A stretch of 42,078 nucleotides of DNA from Ruminococcus sp. (GTDB taxonomy: Bacteria > Bacillota > Clostridia > Oscillospirales > Ruminococcaceae), in contig SVNV01000017.1 in assembly GCA_015066705.1 (NCBI GenBank), forward strand, positions 1-42,078, read 5' to 3'. Position numbers and translations under genes: made by a program. The notes under the pieces were generated by a model. It saw nothing but the letters and a program-made list of their open reading frames with translations, searched no databases and had not been told where the DNA came from. Below, piece after piece: positions 8,384 through 17,326 of the stretch. Each line of letters opens with the position of its first letter. Within the stretch, counting starts at the first letter, position 1.

Positions 8384-8644
8384 CTCTCCCCCTCAGGGAT
8401 AATGCACTTATAAAAGTTTTATAGGTATTTATCGGAGGAAACCTTTCTGAAGAAAAGGTTATCCCCCGAGCCCCCTTCCAAAGACTTTAATATGAATTTA
8501 AGCCATATAGGGTAATCCCTATATGGCTTAAATTTTATACTGAAGTTTTAGGAAAGGAGTTTGAGGAACAACCCTTTTTCAAAAGGGTTTTCTTCAATAA
8601 TACGTATAAAGCTTCTATGAGCGTACCACCCCTGAGGGGGAGAG
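8384..8644. repeat. C-type bidirectional repeat, copy C1, within outer inverted repeats
   Basis: Core 8406-8609 matches 31197-31399. The centre is a perfect 18-bp stem with a TAAT loop (8495-8534). Each side carries one copy of the same module in opposite orientation: helix AACCTTT/AAAGGTT (8440-8460) on the left, AACCCTTTT/AAAAGGGTT (8570-8589) on the right. Outside lies a perfect 15-bp inverted repeat, CTCTCCCCCTCAGGG at 8384-8398 and its complement at 8630-8644, followed by a T run. It fills the gap between convergent genes and probably terminates both. Confidence 0.88.
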
Positions 8645-8654
8645 TTTTTTATTG

Positions 8655-9275
8655 TTATTCCTGTTCATAGAGCATAACATAGTTATAGAGGAGGTCGACC
8701 GTTTTATCGATGCCAAGCTCAGACGAGTTAACGCAGAGGTCATAGTGAGTTGCAACGCCCCATTTTCTATCTGAGTAGTAGTTATAATAGCTTGCTCTTC
8801 TTTTATCAGTTTTCTTAATGAAATCCTCGACCTTAGTTTTTTCGATATCATATCTTTCGAGGATTCTTTTTTTCTTTTCGGGCATATCTCCGAAGATAAA
8901 AAAGTCAACAGTCTTATAGTTATCTGCGAGGACATAGTCAGCACAGCGTCCGATAATTACGCAAGGGCCTTTTTCTGCGATTGACTTGATTGCGTCAAAC
9001 TGTGCAAGAAAAATCTTGTGGTTAAGTGGCATATCAGGGTAAAGCTTTCCGTCAGAAGAAACAGGATAAGCGCCCATTACCAGCGAATAAAGCAAACTGC
9101 TTGTATAGGTTTCGTCGTGTTTGTGGAACAAATCCTCACAAATTCCACTCTGCTTTGCAGCTTCCTCAAGCAACTTCTTGTCATAAAAAGGAACTCCCAG
9201 CTTTTCAGCCAGTTTCATACCGATTTCCTTTCCTCCGCTACCGAATTCACGGCTTATTGTGATGATTGATTTCAT
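8655..9275 (-). CDS. cytidylate kinase-like family protein
   Basis: 206 aa. The N-terminus MKSIITISREFGSGGKEIG is the P-loop form of the cytidylate kinase-like family (PF13189), followed by LAEKLGVPFYDKKLLEEAA. FVFGD-type sequence (FFIFGDMPEKKKRIL) and a basic KKTDKRRASYYNYYSD lid are typical. The true Cmk phosphorylates CMP, but this subfamily is often present beside a separate canonical Cmk, so substrate and role are unproven. I chose the ATG at 9275 because it begins the P-loop and has AAAGGGG upstream; a 16-residue extension is possible. TACAAT on the minus strand upstream may be its -10 box, but I see no good -35. Confidence 0.88.
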   Translation of the reverse strand: MKSIITISREFGSGGKEIGMKLAEKLGVPFYDKKLLEEAAKQSGICEDLFHKHDETYTSSLLYSLVMGAYPVSSDGKLYPDMPLNHKIFLAQFDAIKSIAEKGPCVIIGRCADYVLADNYKTVDFFIFGDMPEKKKRILERYDIEKTKVEDFIKKTDKRRASYYNYYSDRKWGVATHYDLCVNSSELGIDKTVDLLYNYVMLYEQE

Positions 9276-9393
9276 AGCTTTAATCGCCCCTTTCGCCTTT
9301 GTTGTGAAATAATTGTAACACATATTAACGCTTTTGTATACACTTTAGCCCCGAAAATGTTGCATAAACTTCACAACTTCTTTTTGTGCATTT

Positions 9394-10167
9394 TTACGCT
9401 TTGACCTCAAAACCCGTTGTCTGGGTTGTGGTTGCGAGAGGTTTGTAGTCCTTTGTGTAGAGTGAAACCTCCTTGACAGGCTTTGGTTTTTTCTTTTTGT
9501 TATCGGCAGCATCAAGCTTTTTGGCATTTTCCTGCTGTGTGATTGCGTCCGTGTTTTCGGTATTTTCAGGAGTTTCAGCCTTAATTTCTTCCGAAGTTTT
9601 TTCGGTTTCCTTAGCCTTGCTTGAAATTTCAATCTTGTCCCCGAATGCCTCCTTGAGTTTTTCGGCTTTGAGCTTGATGTATTCGGCATCTGTATCAGGA
9701 AGATTTCTGAAATTCTCAGTTTTTGCGAACTTTACAAAAGATTTTGTCGCAAGATTTATGCGTCTTTCGTAAGCCTTGGCCTTAGCAATATCGCATTTTT
9801 TCGACGGTGAAACATCACATTCCATAGCTATCTGAGAAGTGATTTCCGACTTTGCACGGGAGAATTCCTCTTTTGTTTTGCACTGTTCAAGGCGCTGTTC
9901 AATTTTCTTTTTAAGTTCAATCATTCTGACAGCTTCTTTATACAAATCGGGAGCGTTGACACGGAGGTATTCAAGCTCCGACGGAGAAAGCTCCATTCCC
10001 TGCTGAAGTTTAGCAGAAATTTCGTTTAATGTTTCGTCAGATTCAGTGTTAATTGAGCCACTCAATTCCGCAGCCCTTTGCTGACCGGGTGAAATGGTTT
10101 TTTCAACGTGGTGCTGTGTATTTTTAAAAAGCTGTGAAGCCCAGGTCTGCTTGTTTACATAAAGCAT
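9394..10167 (-). CDS. hypothetical protein, charged and probably coiled-coil
   Basis: 257 aa, not recognised. It begins MLYVNKQTWASQLFKN behind a near-perfect AAGGAGGAG site, so it is well translated. There is no signal peptide or membrane segment. Residues about 40-180 are highly charged helix-like sequence (LSPSELEYLRVNAPDLYKEA, MIELKKKIEQRLEQ, MECDVSPSKKCDIAKAKAYE), followed by a disordered Lys/Glu/Thr-rich stretch at 180-230 and a short C-terminal YTKDYKPLATTTQTTGFEV that could be a docking peptide. It follows the antiporter gene in the same direction but behind a terminator and repeat. It may be lineage-specific; no function can be proposed. Confidence 0.75.
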   Translation of the reverse strand: MLYVNKQTWASQLFKNTQHHVEKTISPGQQRAAELSGSINTESDETLNEISAKLQQGMELSPSELEYLRVNAPDLYKEAVRMIELKKKIEQRLEQCKTKEEFSRAKSEITSQIAMECDVSPSKKCDIAKAKAYERRINLATKSFVKFAKTENFRNLPDTDAEYIKLKAEKLKEAFGDKIEISSKAKETEKTSEEIKAETPENTENTDAITQQENAKKLDAADNKKKKPKPVKEVSLYTKDYKPLATTTQTTGFEVKA

Positions 10168-10282
10168 AAAACTCCTCCTTACTCAAAAAACTTATTCTTC
10201 ACTATATACATCGGAAGTTTAGGGGTGAAATTAAAGCCGGCGTAGGCGCCGGGCCCTCCTCCCCTCGCATTTCTTTTGAGGA

Positions 10283-10345
10283 GTGTCGCAGTTTTGTGTG
10301 CTCGGGTGTTATCGCCTCGCTCAACGCTCGGCTTATAAAGACAAA
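10283..10345 (+). repeat. D-type repeat, partial copy D4
   Basis: Contains the GTCGCAGTTTTGTGTG, TCGCCTCGCTCAACGCTC and AAAGACAAAAATAA pieces of the D family leading into the antiporter terminator. The rest of the 10168-10379 gap (GC-rich GGCGTAGGCGCCGGGCC near 10238) holds no visible gene. Confidence 0.7.
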
Positions 10346-10376
10346 AATAAAGAGTAGGATTTCTCCTACTCTTGCT
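10345..10376 (-). terminator. terminator of the antiporter gene
   Basis: 10-bp stem AAGAGTAGGA/TCCTACTCTT (10350-10359 and 10364-10373), T-rich on the minus strand, just past the stop. The same stem occurs at 37595-37618, and mutated relatives at 26696-26724 and 41386-41412. Confidence 0.88.
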
Positions 10377-10379
10377 TTT

Positions 10380-11684
10380 TTATTCAGCTTTTGCTTTCTT
10401 TTCGCTTGCTTCCTTAAGCTTGTGGTGACGGCGGTTTTCGACCTCTTCAGACTTCGGCTTGATGTCGCCTGCAGCTGTAAGAGCCATTTTTGTTGCCATT
10501 GGTCCGAAGATTTCGTAGATAAGAACTGCAAAAAGTGTGATGTTTCTGATTAAATTTCCCTGTGCACCAAGAGCCATTGCAGTAGCGCACATTCCAAGTG
10601 CCACACCTGCCTGTGGGAAAAGAGTGATACCTAAGTACTTGCAGATTTCGGGTGAGCAACCTGTAACCTTTGCGCTGAAGAATGTTCCCGAGTATTTACC
10701 AAGACAACGGAAAACAATGTAAACAACGCCGATTCCTACGATAGCAATATCTGTGAAAACGTTAAGCTCAAGTTCAGCACCGCTGATTACAAAGAACAAA
10801 GCAAAAAGTGGTGAAGTCCACTTGTCGGAAGCCCCCATAAGGTCGTGTGAAAGAGGACAGATGTTGCAGAAAACAGTTCCAAGCATCATACATACGAGAA
10901 GTGATGAGAAGCCAATGTGAACAGGTCCGATTTCAAACTTGAGAGTTGAAAGCGCAACTGTTAAAAATACAAATGCGATTGTCATATTAAGTCTGTTTGT
11001 GTTTGAGTTGAACATCTTTTCGAGCTGTGTGAGAAGCCAACCCATTACAGCGCCTAAAATAAGCGAGCAGGCAATTTCGATAAGGGGGTTTACAACGATT
11101 GAAACAACGTCGATAGTTCCGCTTACAAGTGTTTTTGCGACTCCGAATGACACTGCGAATACAATAAGACCAACAGCGTCGTCGAGTGCTACAATCGGCA
11201 AAAGCAGTTTTGTCAGAGCGCCCTTTGCCTTGTATTCTCTTACAACCATAAGAGTTGCGGCAGGAGCAGTAGCTGTTGCTATGGCGCCAAGCGTAATTGT
11301 CTGAGCAAGTGTCAGCTTATCAGGCATAAGTATATGAACAACAAGAAGTGAAAGGTCAACAAACATTGTAGCAACAAGTGCCTGGAAAACACCGATTACA
11401 AGTGCCTGACGACCAATTTTTTTCAAATCCTCAACTCTGAATTCGCTTCCGATTGAAAATGCAATAAATCCAAGGGCTACCTGTGCAACCATAGAAAGCC
11501 TGGAAACATTATCCATAGAAGTAAATCCAAGACCGTCAATTCCCAATGCACCCATACAGTAAGGTCCGATAAGTACGCCGGCAATAAGATAAGCTGTAAC
11601 AGCCGGCAGGTGGAATTTTCTGAAAAGTCTTGTCATTAAAAGCCCTACAAGCAGAGCAATCGAAACTGAAAGTAAAGTATTCAT
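10380..11684 (-). CDS. monovalent cation:proton antiporter, CPA2 family
   Basis: 434 aa with about 12 hydrophobic segments, a KefB/NapA-like exchanger domain without the C-terminal TrkA-N domain of Kef channels. Visible features are TAYLIAGVLIGPY, GFIAFSIGSEFRVEDLKK, the unwound-helix region ATATAPAATLMVVREY and ALDDAVGLIVFAVS. The paired Asp in LDD corresponds to the ion-binding DD of electrogenic Na+/H+ exchangers such as NapA. It probably exports Na+ against H+ at the plasma membrane. The short His/Lys-rich tail (ENRRHHKLKEASEKKAKAE) is cytosolic. I chose the ATG at 11684 behind AGAGGT; the longer upstream frame runs through the promoter. Confidence 0.93.
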   Translation of the reverse strand: MNTLLSVSIALLVGLLMTRLFRKFHLPAVTAYLIAGVLIGPYCMGALGIDGLGFTSMDNVSRLSMVAQVALGFIAFSIGSEFRVEDLKKIGRQALVIGVFQALVATMFVDLSLLVVHILMPDKLTLAQTITLGAIATATAPAATLMVVREYKAKGALTKLLLPIVALDDAVGLIVFAVSFGVAKTLVSGTIDVVSIVVNPLIEIACSLILGAVMGWLLTQLEKMFNSNTNRLNMTIAFVFLTVALSTLKFEIGPVHIGFSSLLVCMMLGTVFCNICPLSHDLMGASDKWTSPLFALFFVISGAELELNVFTDIAIVGIGVVYIVFRCLGKYSGTFFSAKVTGCSPEICKYLGITLFPQAGVALGMCATAMALGAQGNLIRNITLFAVLIYEIFGPMATKMALTAAGDIKPKSEEVENRRHHKLKEASEKKAKAE

Positions 11685-11732
11685 AATAACCTCTCTTACT
11701 TCTCTGATATTTTTCTTTAAATGCCAAAAGTT

Positions 11733-11761
11733 ATTATACAACTTAATATGCGTAAAATCAA
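11733..11761 (-). promoter_or_regulatory. sigma-A promoter of the antiporter gene
   Basis: Minus strand TTGATT (11756-11761), 17-bp spacer, TATAAT (11733-11738). Confidence 0.85.
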
Positions 11762-11815
11762 GTGAAAATTCGCACAAATAAAAGCTGTTAATACCACGTA
11801 TTTTGGGTAAAAAAA

Positions 11816-11849
11816 GAATAAAAATCCCCTTGCTGACTGCAAGGGGATT
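11816..11849 (-). terminator. terminator of the GH94 operon
   Basis: Perfect 11-bp stem AATCCCCTTGC/GCAAGGGGATT with a 5-base loop and TTTTTATTC tail on the minus strand, 62 bp past the stop codon. Confidence 0.92.
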
Positions 11850-11911
11850 AAATTGTTGTTTATCTATTAAATTCATAGAAACAAACAAATGATAATAAGT
11901 GAATTTACTTA

Positions 11912-14338
11912 TTATGACATAACAAGAACAACCTCGTTATCCTTTTCGAGGATATCAGCAGGAATATAATTTCCGTCCAGCTGTTTTCCGTTTACAGTAA
12001 GGCTTACACAGCCTGTTTCTGCGTGGTTTGGATTTTTCACTGTGATATGGAGGTGCTTTCCACGGAAATCCTTTTCAATTTCAAAGCTTTCCCAATTCTT
12101 TGGAACAGACGGTGAAACAGAAAGTCCATAGAAGTCAGGGCGCATACCGAGGATACCCTCAACGCAACCAACCATAATAGTAGAAGCTGTACCTGTCAGC
12201 CAGTGAACGTGTGAGCGTCCGAAATGAGGGCTTGCCTTACCTTCGGTAAACTGTCCGTAGCAGTAAGGTTCAAGCTTACGGATTTCTGCACGGTCATTCT
12301 GAGCAGCAGGAGCATTTTCCATAAAGTATCCGAATGCTCTTTCTCCGTGACCTCTCAAAGCCTCAGCAAGAATAATCCAGCCCTGTGACTGTGAGAAGAT
12401 ACCTGCATTTTCCTTAACGCCTGCGTTGTAGATAACAGCAAGAGCACCGGAAAAAGCGTGTTCGTGATATGGTGGGTCCATAAGAACAGCACCGTATGCT
12501 GTATTAAGTCTTTCGTAAACTACATCGAGTGCAGCGTCTGCCTGTTCAGCAGTTGCAAGACCGCTGATAACAGCCCAGCTCTGAGGATTAAGCCAGATAT
12601 TTGCTTCCGGGTCGGTACGCTTGCCGATTTCTTCGCCGTTTTCTGTAAAGCCACGGATAAAGCGGTCTTCATTCCAGCATGTCTTGTTGATAATTTCGCC
12701 AAGCTTTTTCTGTTCCTCGTCCAGGTATGCGATATAAGCAGTATCCTTATTGAATTCCGCAAACTTTCTGAGAATAGTCATTGCATAGTAGAACTGCAAT
12801 GCCACAAATGAAGATTCGCCCTCTTTACCAAGACGGAGGCAGTCGTTCCAGTCAGCGTGAAGTCCGGCAGGAATACCGTGTTTTCCAAGTCTCTTCATAG
12901 AGAAGTCGATAGCACGCTTCAGATGTTCATAAACTGTTCCCTCGTCCTTGTTTGCAAAAGGAATAACCTCGTTTATAAAATCAAAGTTTCCTGTTTCTGA
13001 AACATATTTGTAAATTGTAGGGAAAAGCCACAAAGCGTCATCAGCACGATATGCAGGGTGGCCTGTTTCCTTAGCGTAAACTGAATTTTCGTCATTTTCG
13101 TCAGGACAGGTTTCGTGACCTGCGTTGTGAGTAAACTTAACAAGTGGGAGTCCTCCGCCGTTATCCACCTGTGCTGAAAGCATAAATCTGATTTTTTCAG
13201 CTGCCATTTCAGGTTCAAGGTGGATAATACCCTGAATATCCTGAACTGTATCTCTGTATCCGTAGCCGTTTCTGAGACCGCAGTAGATAAATGATGCAGC
13301 TCTTGACCAGATAAAGGTCATAAAGCAGTTGTAAGCATTCCATGTGTTAATCATACTGTTGAATTCAGCGCTTGGAGTTTTAACCTGGAAATGTGAAAGC
13401 TTTGAATGCCACCAGTCAATAAGCTGATTAAGCTCTTTTTCACAAACAGCCTTTGTATCTTCGTAAGCGGCAATAATTTTTTCTGCCTCGTCGTTCATTT
13501 TCATACCGAGGATAAAGGCAAGCGTTTTTGTTTCGCCCGCAGCAAGAGTAACAACAGTTGAAAGTCCGCCGCAGCTGTTTTCGTTATAATTAAGAACGTT
13601 GCCCAAATCGCCATTTTCTACGCCCACAGGGTTTGAGTAGCTGTGATAACGGCCGATAAATGCTTCCTTATCACCGCAGTAAGAAGAAACCTTTGCCCCT
13701 GCAAGTCCGAAAAAGCGCTGTGTAACTGTCTTGTGGTCGATTTCCTCGCCGGGAGCAAGTGCATCAAGATTTCCGTGAACAGACTGAATAATGCGGTTGT
13801 CAACAAAAGCAGTTCTTGTAATAAACTGTGAGTACTGAAGGTTTACCTGGTCCTGCTCGTAGTTGCTGTTATTTGTAAACTCAGCATATCCGCTTATTGT
13901 AAGGCTTCTTTCCTTATCGGAGCAGTTTGTAAGTGTAAGATTCCACACTTCATATTCTGCGTCGATAGGAACGTAGTACAAAGCTTCAGAATGAATTCCC
14001 TCATAATCAGCAAGCATTTTTGTATAAGCTGTACCGTGTCTGCATTCGCTCTTGTATGTATCCAGTGGCTTTCCCACAGGCTGCCAGGAAGCAGACCAGA
14101 AATCCTTTGTGTCGTTATCACGAATGTAGATATAACGTCCCGGCTGGTCGAAATTATTGAAAATATAGCGGAGAATTCGTCCGTTTGCACCTGATTTTGC
14201 AAAGCTGTATCCGCCTGCGTTATTGGAAATGATTGCACCATACTCAGGCGAACCAAGATAGTTTGCCCAAGGAGCAGGTGTCTGTGGATTAGTAATTACA
14301 TACTCTCTTTTTTTGTCGTCAAAATAACCGAAATTCAT
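11912..14338 (-). CDS. cellobiose phosphorylase (GH94)
   Basis: 808 aa, matching the roughly 810-aa cellobiose phosphorylases of Ruminococcus and Clostridium thermocellum. The enzyme cleaves imported cellobiose with phosphate to glucose 1-phosphate and glucose, saving an ATP. The N-terminal beta-sandwich (MNFGYFDDKKREYVI, YIYIRDNDTKDFWS) precedes an (alpha/alpha)6 barrel with RNGYGYRDTVQDIQ, the general-acid motif GLHADWNDCLRLG, and ENAGIFSQSQGWIILAEA. There is no signal peptide, so it is cytosolic. It is the second gene of the GH94 operon, 14 bp after the first, with AGAGGGG as ribosome binding site. No transporter is adjacent. Confidence 0.95.
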   Translation of the reverse strand: MNFGYFDDKKREYVITNPQTPAPWANYLGSPEYGAIISNNAGGYSFAKSGANGRILRYIFNNFDQPGRYIYIRDNDTKDFWSASWQPVGKPLDTYKSECRHGTAYTKMLADYEGIHSEALYYVPIDAEYEVWNLTLTNCSDKERSLTISGYAEFTNNSNYEQDQVNLQYSQFITRTAFVDNRIIQSVHGNLDALAPGEEIDHKTVTQRFFGLAGAKVSSYCGDKEAFIGRYHSYSNPVGVENGDLGNVLNYNENSCGGLSTVVTLAAGETKTLAFILGMKMNDEAEKIIAAYEDTKAVCEKELNQLIDWWHSKLSHFQVKTPSAEFNSMINTWNAYNCFMTFIWSRAASFIYCGLRNGYGYRDTVQDIQGIIHLEPEMAAEKIRFMLSAQVDNGGGLPLVKFTHNAGHETCPDENDENSVYAKETGHPAYRADDALWLFPTIYKYVSETGNFDFINEVIPFANKDEGTVYEHLKRAIDFSMKRLGKHGIPAGLHADWNDCLRLGKEGESSFVALQFYYAMTILRKFAEFNKDTAYIAYLDEEQKKLGEIINKTCWNEDRFIRGFTENGEEIGKRTDPEANIWLNPQSWAVISGLATAEQADAALDVVYERLNTAYGAVLMDPPYHEHAFSGALAVIYNAGVKENAGIFSQSQGWIILAEALRGHGERAFGYFMENAPAAQNDRAEIRKLEPYCYGQFTEGKASPHFGRSHVHWLTGTASTIMVGCVEGILGMRPDFYGLSVSPSVPKNWESFEIEKDFRGKHLHITVKNPNHAETGCVSLTVNGKQLDGNYIPADILEKDNEVVLVMS

Positions 14339-14352
14339 ACTTCTACCCCTCT

Positions 14353-17052
14353 TTATACCAATTCAACTGTAATCTTATGCAAGCCGGCGTCAAGTCCGTC
14401 AACAAGTGCCTTATCAAGAACAGCGCTCCTGCCGTCTGAAATCTTCATTTCAACACCGTCACAGCAAGCCTTATTTACACTGTAATCGCCGTATTCCTTA
14501 TTATTTGTGTTACAGATTGTTACTTCAAATTCCTTTTCTGCAAAGAAAAGTCTCAAAACAGCAGTATTGTTTTCATCAAACTGAACATTCAGAAGCTTAG
14601 GTGTAACTGTAAGATTTCCTGCTTCGCCGTGAACACCGAAAACTTCTGTAATAACAGTCAGCATATACCAGCTTGCAGCACCGGTAAGATAATGATACAA
14701 TCCACGGCCGTCGTTATTAAAATACTCAGGAATACCCGGATAAATCTTACTTGTCTTGAAATCAAGTGCCTTGTCAGCAAGAGTCTGGAGTGCCTTATAG
14801 CCTTCCTTTACAAAGCCACGCTTATAAAGTGCGTTTGCATACATAACTGTCATATGAGAGAATACAGCTCCGTTTTCCTTTTCGCCGTAAGCAAAGCCGA
14901 ACATTCTTCCCATATCAAACTTGAGCTCGTGGAAGTTTGTATTAAGGCGGTAGCCTCCTACTTCAGCTTCGTAGAGATAGCGGTCGGCACTCTTACAGAT
15001 TTTAGCAACCTGTTCATCGGTTGCAGTATTACTCATTGTAGCAAACACCTGACCTGTAAGCATCATACGAACGCCGTTTTCAAAATATCCTTCAACAGCC
15101 TGCTTGCTGTTATCGTAGTAGCTGTTATACCAGCCGTCGCCGTCTCTTCCTTCAATCCATTCCTGCTTACGGAGCTGATTCATCAGCCAGTCAGCCTTAT
15201 TTTCAAGATTCTGTGCAAGCTCTTCGACAGAAAGCTTAACGGTATTTCCGCTGATATTGTGGAGAACCTTTGTTGTATAAGCGTCAAGAACAGCACGCTT
15301 TTCGTCGGCGTTTTCATAAAGCTTCTGGTCGTCCCTGAGAAGCAGAGAAAGCTCTTCAAAAACTTCTGTTTCCTTTATGCCTGTCTTTTCGCTGTAAAGA
15401 CGGAGTGTCTGAGCAAGCTGCTTGAAGTTTCCTGCATAAGCACAGGTAAACGCAACGCTTTCGCCGTTTTCGTCAGCCATATCAAGAGCGTCGTTCCAGT
15501 CAGCACCTCTCAGGCGCATTATATTATGCTCGCCAACCTCGTAGAATGAGCAGAGGATTTCAACAAGAAGGTGTTCAAGAACAGTTCCTTCATAAGCCTC
15601 GCCCTTTTCGGTTTTCTGCTTCATACCGTACTGTTCGTTCCATTTGTCGTCGATAGCAGCTCCACGCTTGCTGTGAGCGTCCTTAAAATAAGAAACCTTT
15701 TCATTAAGCACTGCCAAATCGCCTGTCTGGTCGGTATAGAGCTTTGTTGTGATAAACGGCCATACTGCGTGGTCCATCCACACACGGCTGATACCGTTTC
15801 TGTCGGCGATAAATTCACCCGGCTTGTGACCGATAATGGTAGCGTTACTTCCGTCTGCACGGACACCGCCGTAATTTGCAACAATCATACTACGGACGTC
15901 GCCCGGCTCCATAAGGAGGAGCGACAAGCAGTCCTGCCACAAATCTCTCCAGCCACGTCCGCCTCTGCCGTAGTCGTGGTGAGGCAGGAATGAACAGCCG
16001 TAAAGACGGCGTAAAAACGGCTGGAAGCTTACCCAGCGCATAAAGAAGTCAAATTCCTTACTGCCTGTATGATAATCCACATTGACGGTTTTCTGCCAGT
16101 AGTCCTTTACATCTGCAAGCACTTTATCAGTCTGCTCTGCAGTACGATAAGGTGCAAGAAGCTTTTCAAGAGGCTCAGCCGACTCAGTAATTCCCATAAT
16201 TACTGTATATGTCTTTTCTTCGCCCGGAAGAAGAGTAATTGTTTCAAATCTGAAAGCACCTGTTGCTTCACGGCCGTCGATTTCAGTACCTGCAGAAACC
16301 CCTTCGGTATTGAAATAAACAGCTTCAGGGTGGGTATATGTATTTCCTTCGCCAACAAAAATATCAACTGTCGGATAGAATGCCACAGGAAGCTCGCCCT
16401 CAGCGGTTGCACCCGCAACAAAATATGTTCTGTAATTTCTTCTGTGACCCTTTTCGTCAAAGGACATTGTCGGTGTAACAGCAACTCCGCAGTTTTCCGT
16501 ACGGATACGGTGGAGCATAGAAGTTACATTTCTGTGGTCACGGAGGTTGTCAGCACTTCTTCCGTAAATCGGAATTGCGGCAAAAGGAGTGACTTTCTTC
16601 GCTGTATCAGAAGTGTTTGAGAGCTTTACGCTCATAATTTCCACGTTATCTTCAAGTGGAACAAAAGAGGTTACCTCAGCAGTCAAGCCGTATTTAGCAG
16701 ACTCTCTCTTTATGGAATGCCACATAAGACCTGCTGTAAGGAGGCTCTTGTCCTGTGCGTCTGTAAACTTTGAAAGCTCAGCCTCTGCGGAAGCTCCCAC
16801 AGCAGACCAACAGCCTTCTCCCTCGATTCTACACCAGAAATTTCTTGTAGAACGGTTGTTATGGAGATTTTCCGAGCTTACAGGCTCTATCAGAAAGCCC
16901 TCCTGGTCGATTTTGATGTCGCCACCCAGGTTAGGTGTTACGGCACTTTTAAGTCCCTTTTTTCCCGCAACAGGGAAATAAAGATAGTTATAGTTTTCAG
17001 GGTTTTCAATAGAGAAGGTTCCGTTTTTGTCAACGTAATTGATGTTACTCAT
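14353..17052 (-). CDS. GH94 sugar phosphorylase, oligosaccharide type (substrate uncertain)
   Basis: 899 aa, clearly GH94 but only distantly similar to its neighbour. Seen: FWCRIEGEGCWSA, IPIYGRSADNLRDHR, the phosphate-site region HHDYGRGGRGWRDLWQDCL, the general-acid motif LRGADWNDALDMA and NNDGRGLYHYLTGAASWYM. It has no signal peptide. Characterised relatives include cellodextrin phosphorylases (about 980 aa) and laminaribiose phosphorylases (about 900 aa). The length fits the latter better, while pairing with cellobiose phosphorylase suggests cellodextrins; I cannot decide from sequence. ATG at 17052 has GGAG seven bases upstream and is preferred over TTG two codons earlier. First gene of the operon, with a consensus-like promoter and a structured leader. 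Confidence 0.9.
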   Translation of the reverse strand: MSNINYVDKNGTFSIENPENYNYLYFPVAGKKGLKSAVTPNLGGDIKIDQEGFLIEPVSSENLHNNRSTRNFWCRIEGEGCWSAVGASAEAELSKFTDAQDKSLLTAGLMWHSIKRESAKYGLTAEVTSFVPLEDNVEIMSVKLSNTSDTAKKVTPFAAIPIYGRSADNLRDHRNVTSMLHRIRTENCGVAVTPTMSFDEKGHRRNYRTYFVAGATAEGELPVAFYPTVDIFVGEGNTYTHPEAVYFNTEGVSAGTEIDGREATGAFRFETITLLPGEEKTYTVIMGITESAEPLEKLLAPYRTAEQTDKVLADVKDYWQKTVNVDYHTGSKEFDFFMRWVSFQPFLRRLYGCSFLPHHDYGRGGRGWRDLWQDCLSLLLMEPGDVRSMIVANYGGVRADGSNATIIGHKPGEFIADRNGISRVWMDHAVWPFITTKLYTDQTGDLAVLNEKVSYFKDAHSKRGAAIDDKWNEQYGMKQKTEKGEAYEGTVLEHLLVEILCSFYEVGEHNIMRLRGADWNDALDMADENGESVAFTCAYAGNFKQLAQTLRLYSEKTGIKETEVFEELSLLLRDDQKLYENADEKRAVLDAYTTKVLHNISGNTVKLSVEELAQNLENKADWLMNQLRKQEWIEGRDGDGWYNSYYDNSKQAVEGYFENGVRMMLTGQVFATMSNTATDEQVAKICKSADRYLYEAEVGGYRLNTNFHELKFDMGRMFGFAYGEKENGAVFSHMTVMYANALYKRGFVKEGYKALQTLADKALDFKTSKIYPGIPEYFNNDGRGLYHYLTGAASWYMLTVITEVFGVHGEAGNLTVTPKLLNVQFDENNTAVLRLFFAEKEFEVTICNTNNKEYGDYSVNKACCDGVEMKISDGRSAVLDKALVDGLDAGLHKITVELV

Positions 17053-17077
17053 CTGCAAGCTCCTTTATCGTTTATTT

Positions 17078-17131
17078 TGTCAGTTTTGCAAGTCATCAAA
17101 GGGGCTTTTTGAAAAACTGACAGCGGTCAGT
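17078..17131 (-). promoter_or_regulatory. possible alternative-hairpin leader of the GH94 operon
   Basis: In the 5' leader, AAAACTGACA (17113-17122) can pair either with TGTCAGTTTT (17078-17087), a perfect 10-bp stem close to the ribosome binding site, or as ACTGAC within the hairpin ACTGACAGCGGTCAGT (17116-17131). The two are mutually exclusive. The second could also be a DNA operator. Function is inference. Confidence 0.4.
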
Positions 17132-17167
17132 ATTCAAGCCACTCTGATAAAAAACAATGCTACCGAA

Positions 17168-17196
17168 ATTATACCATAACAAACAGCTTTTGGCAA
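17168..17196 (-). promoter_or_regulatory. sigma-A promoter of the GH94 operon
   Basis: Minus strand TTGCCA (17191-17196), 17-bp spacer, TATAAT (17168-17173). The leader is about 110 nt. Confidence 0.87.
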
Positions 17197-17246
17197 GTAA
17201 AATATGCACTTTCCCACAGAAAAATCCCACAAAAAAGGCTTAGTAT

Positions 17247-17284
17247 ACAAAAAACTCCCCTTACCTGATGATAAAGAGAGTTTT
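17247..17284 (-). terminator. terminator of the 325-aa membrane-anchored protein gene
   Basis: Stem AAAACTC/GAGTTTT extended by imperfect pairs, T-rich tail on the minus strand, about 45 bp past the stop codon. Confidence 0.7.
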
Positions 17285-17326
17285 GTTTTTATAGTCTGCT
17301 GTTTTTGTATGGATTTTGATGAAAAC

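Noticed and set aside
14629-15549. A 306-codon plus-strand frame antisense to the first GH94 gene
   Set aside because: It is the shadow of a strongly supported coding frame; there is no ribosome binding site or promoter, and the peptide is compositionally odd.
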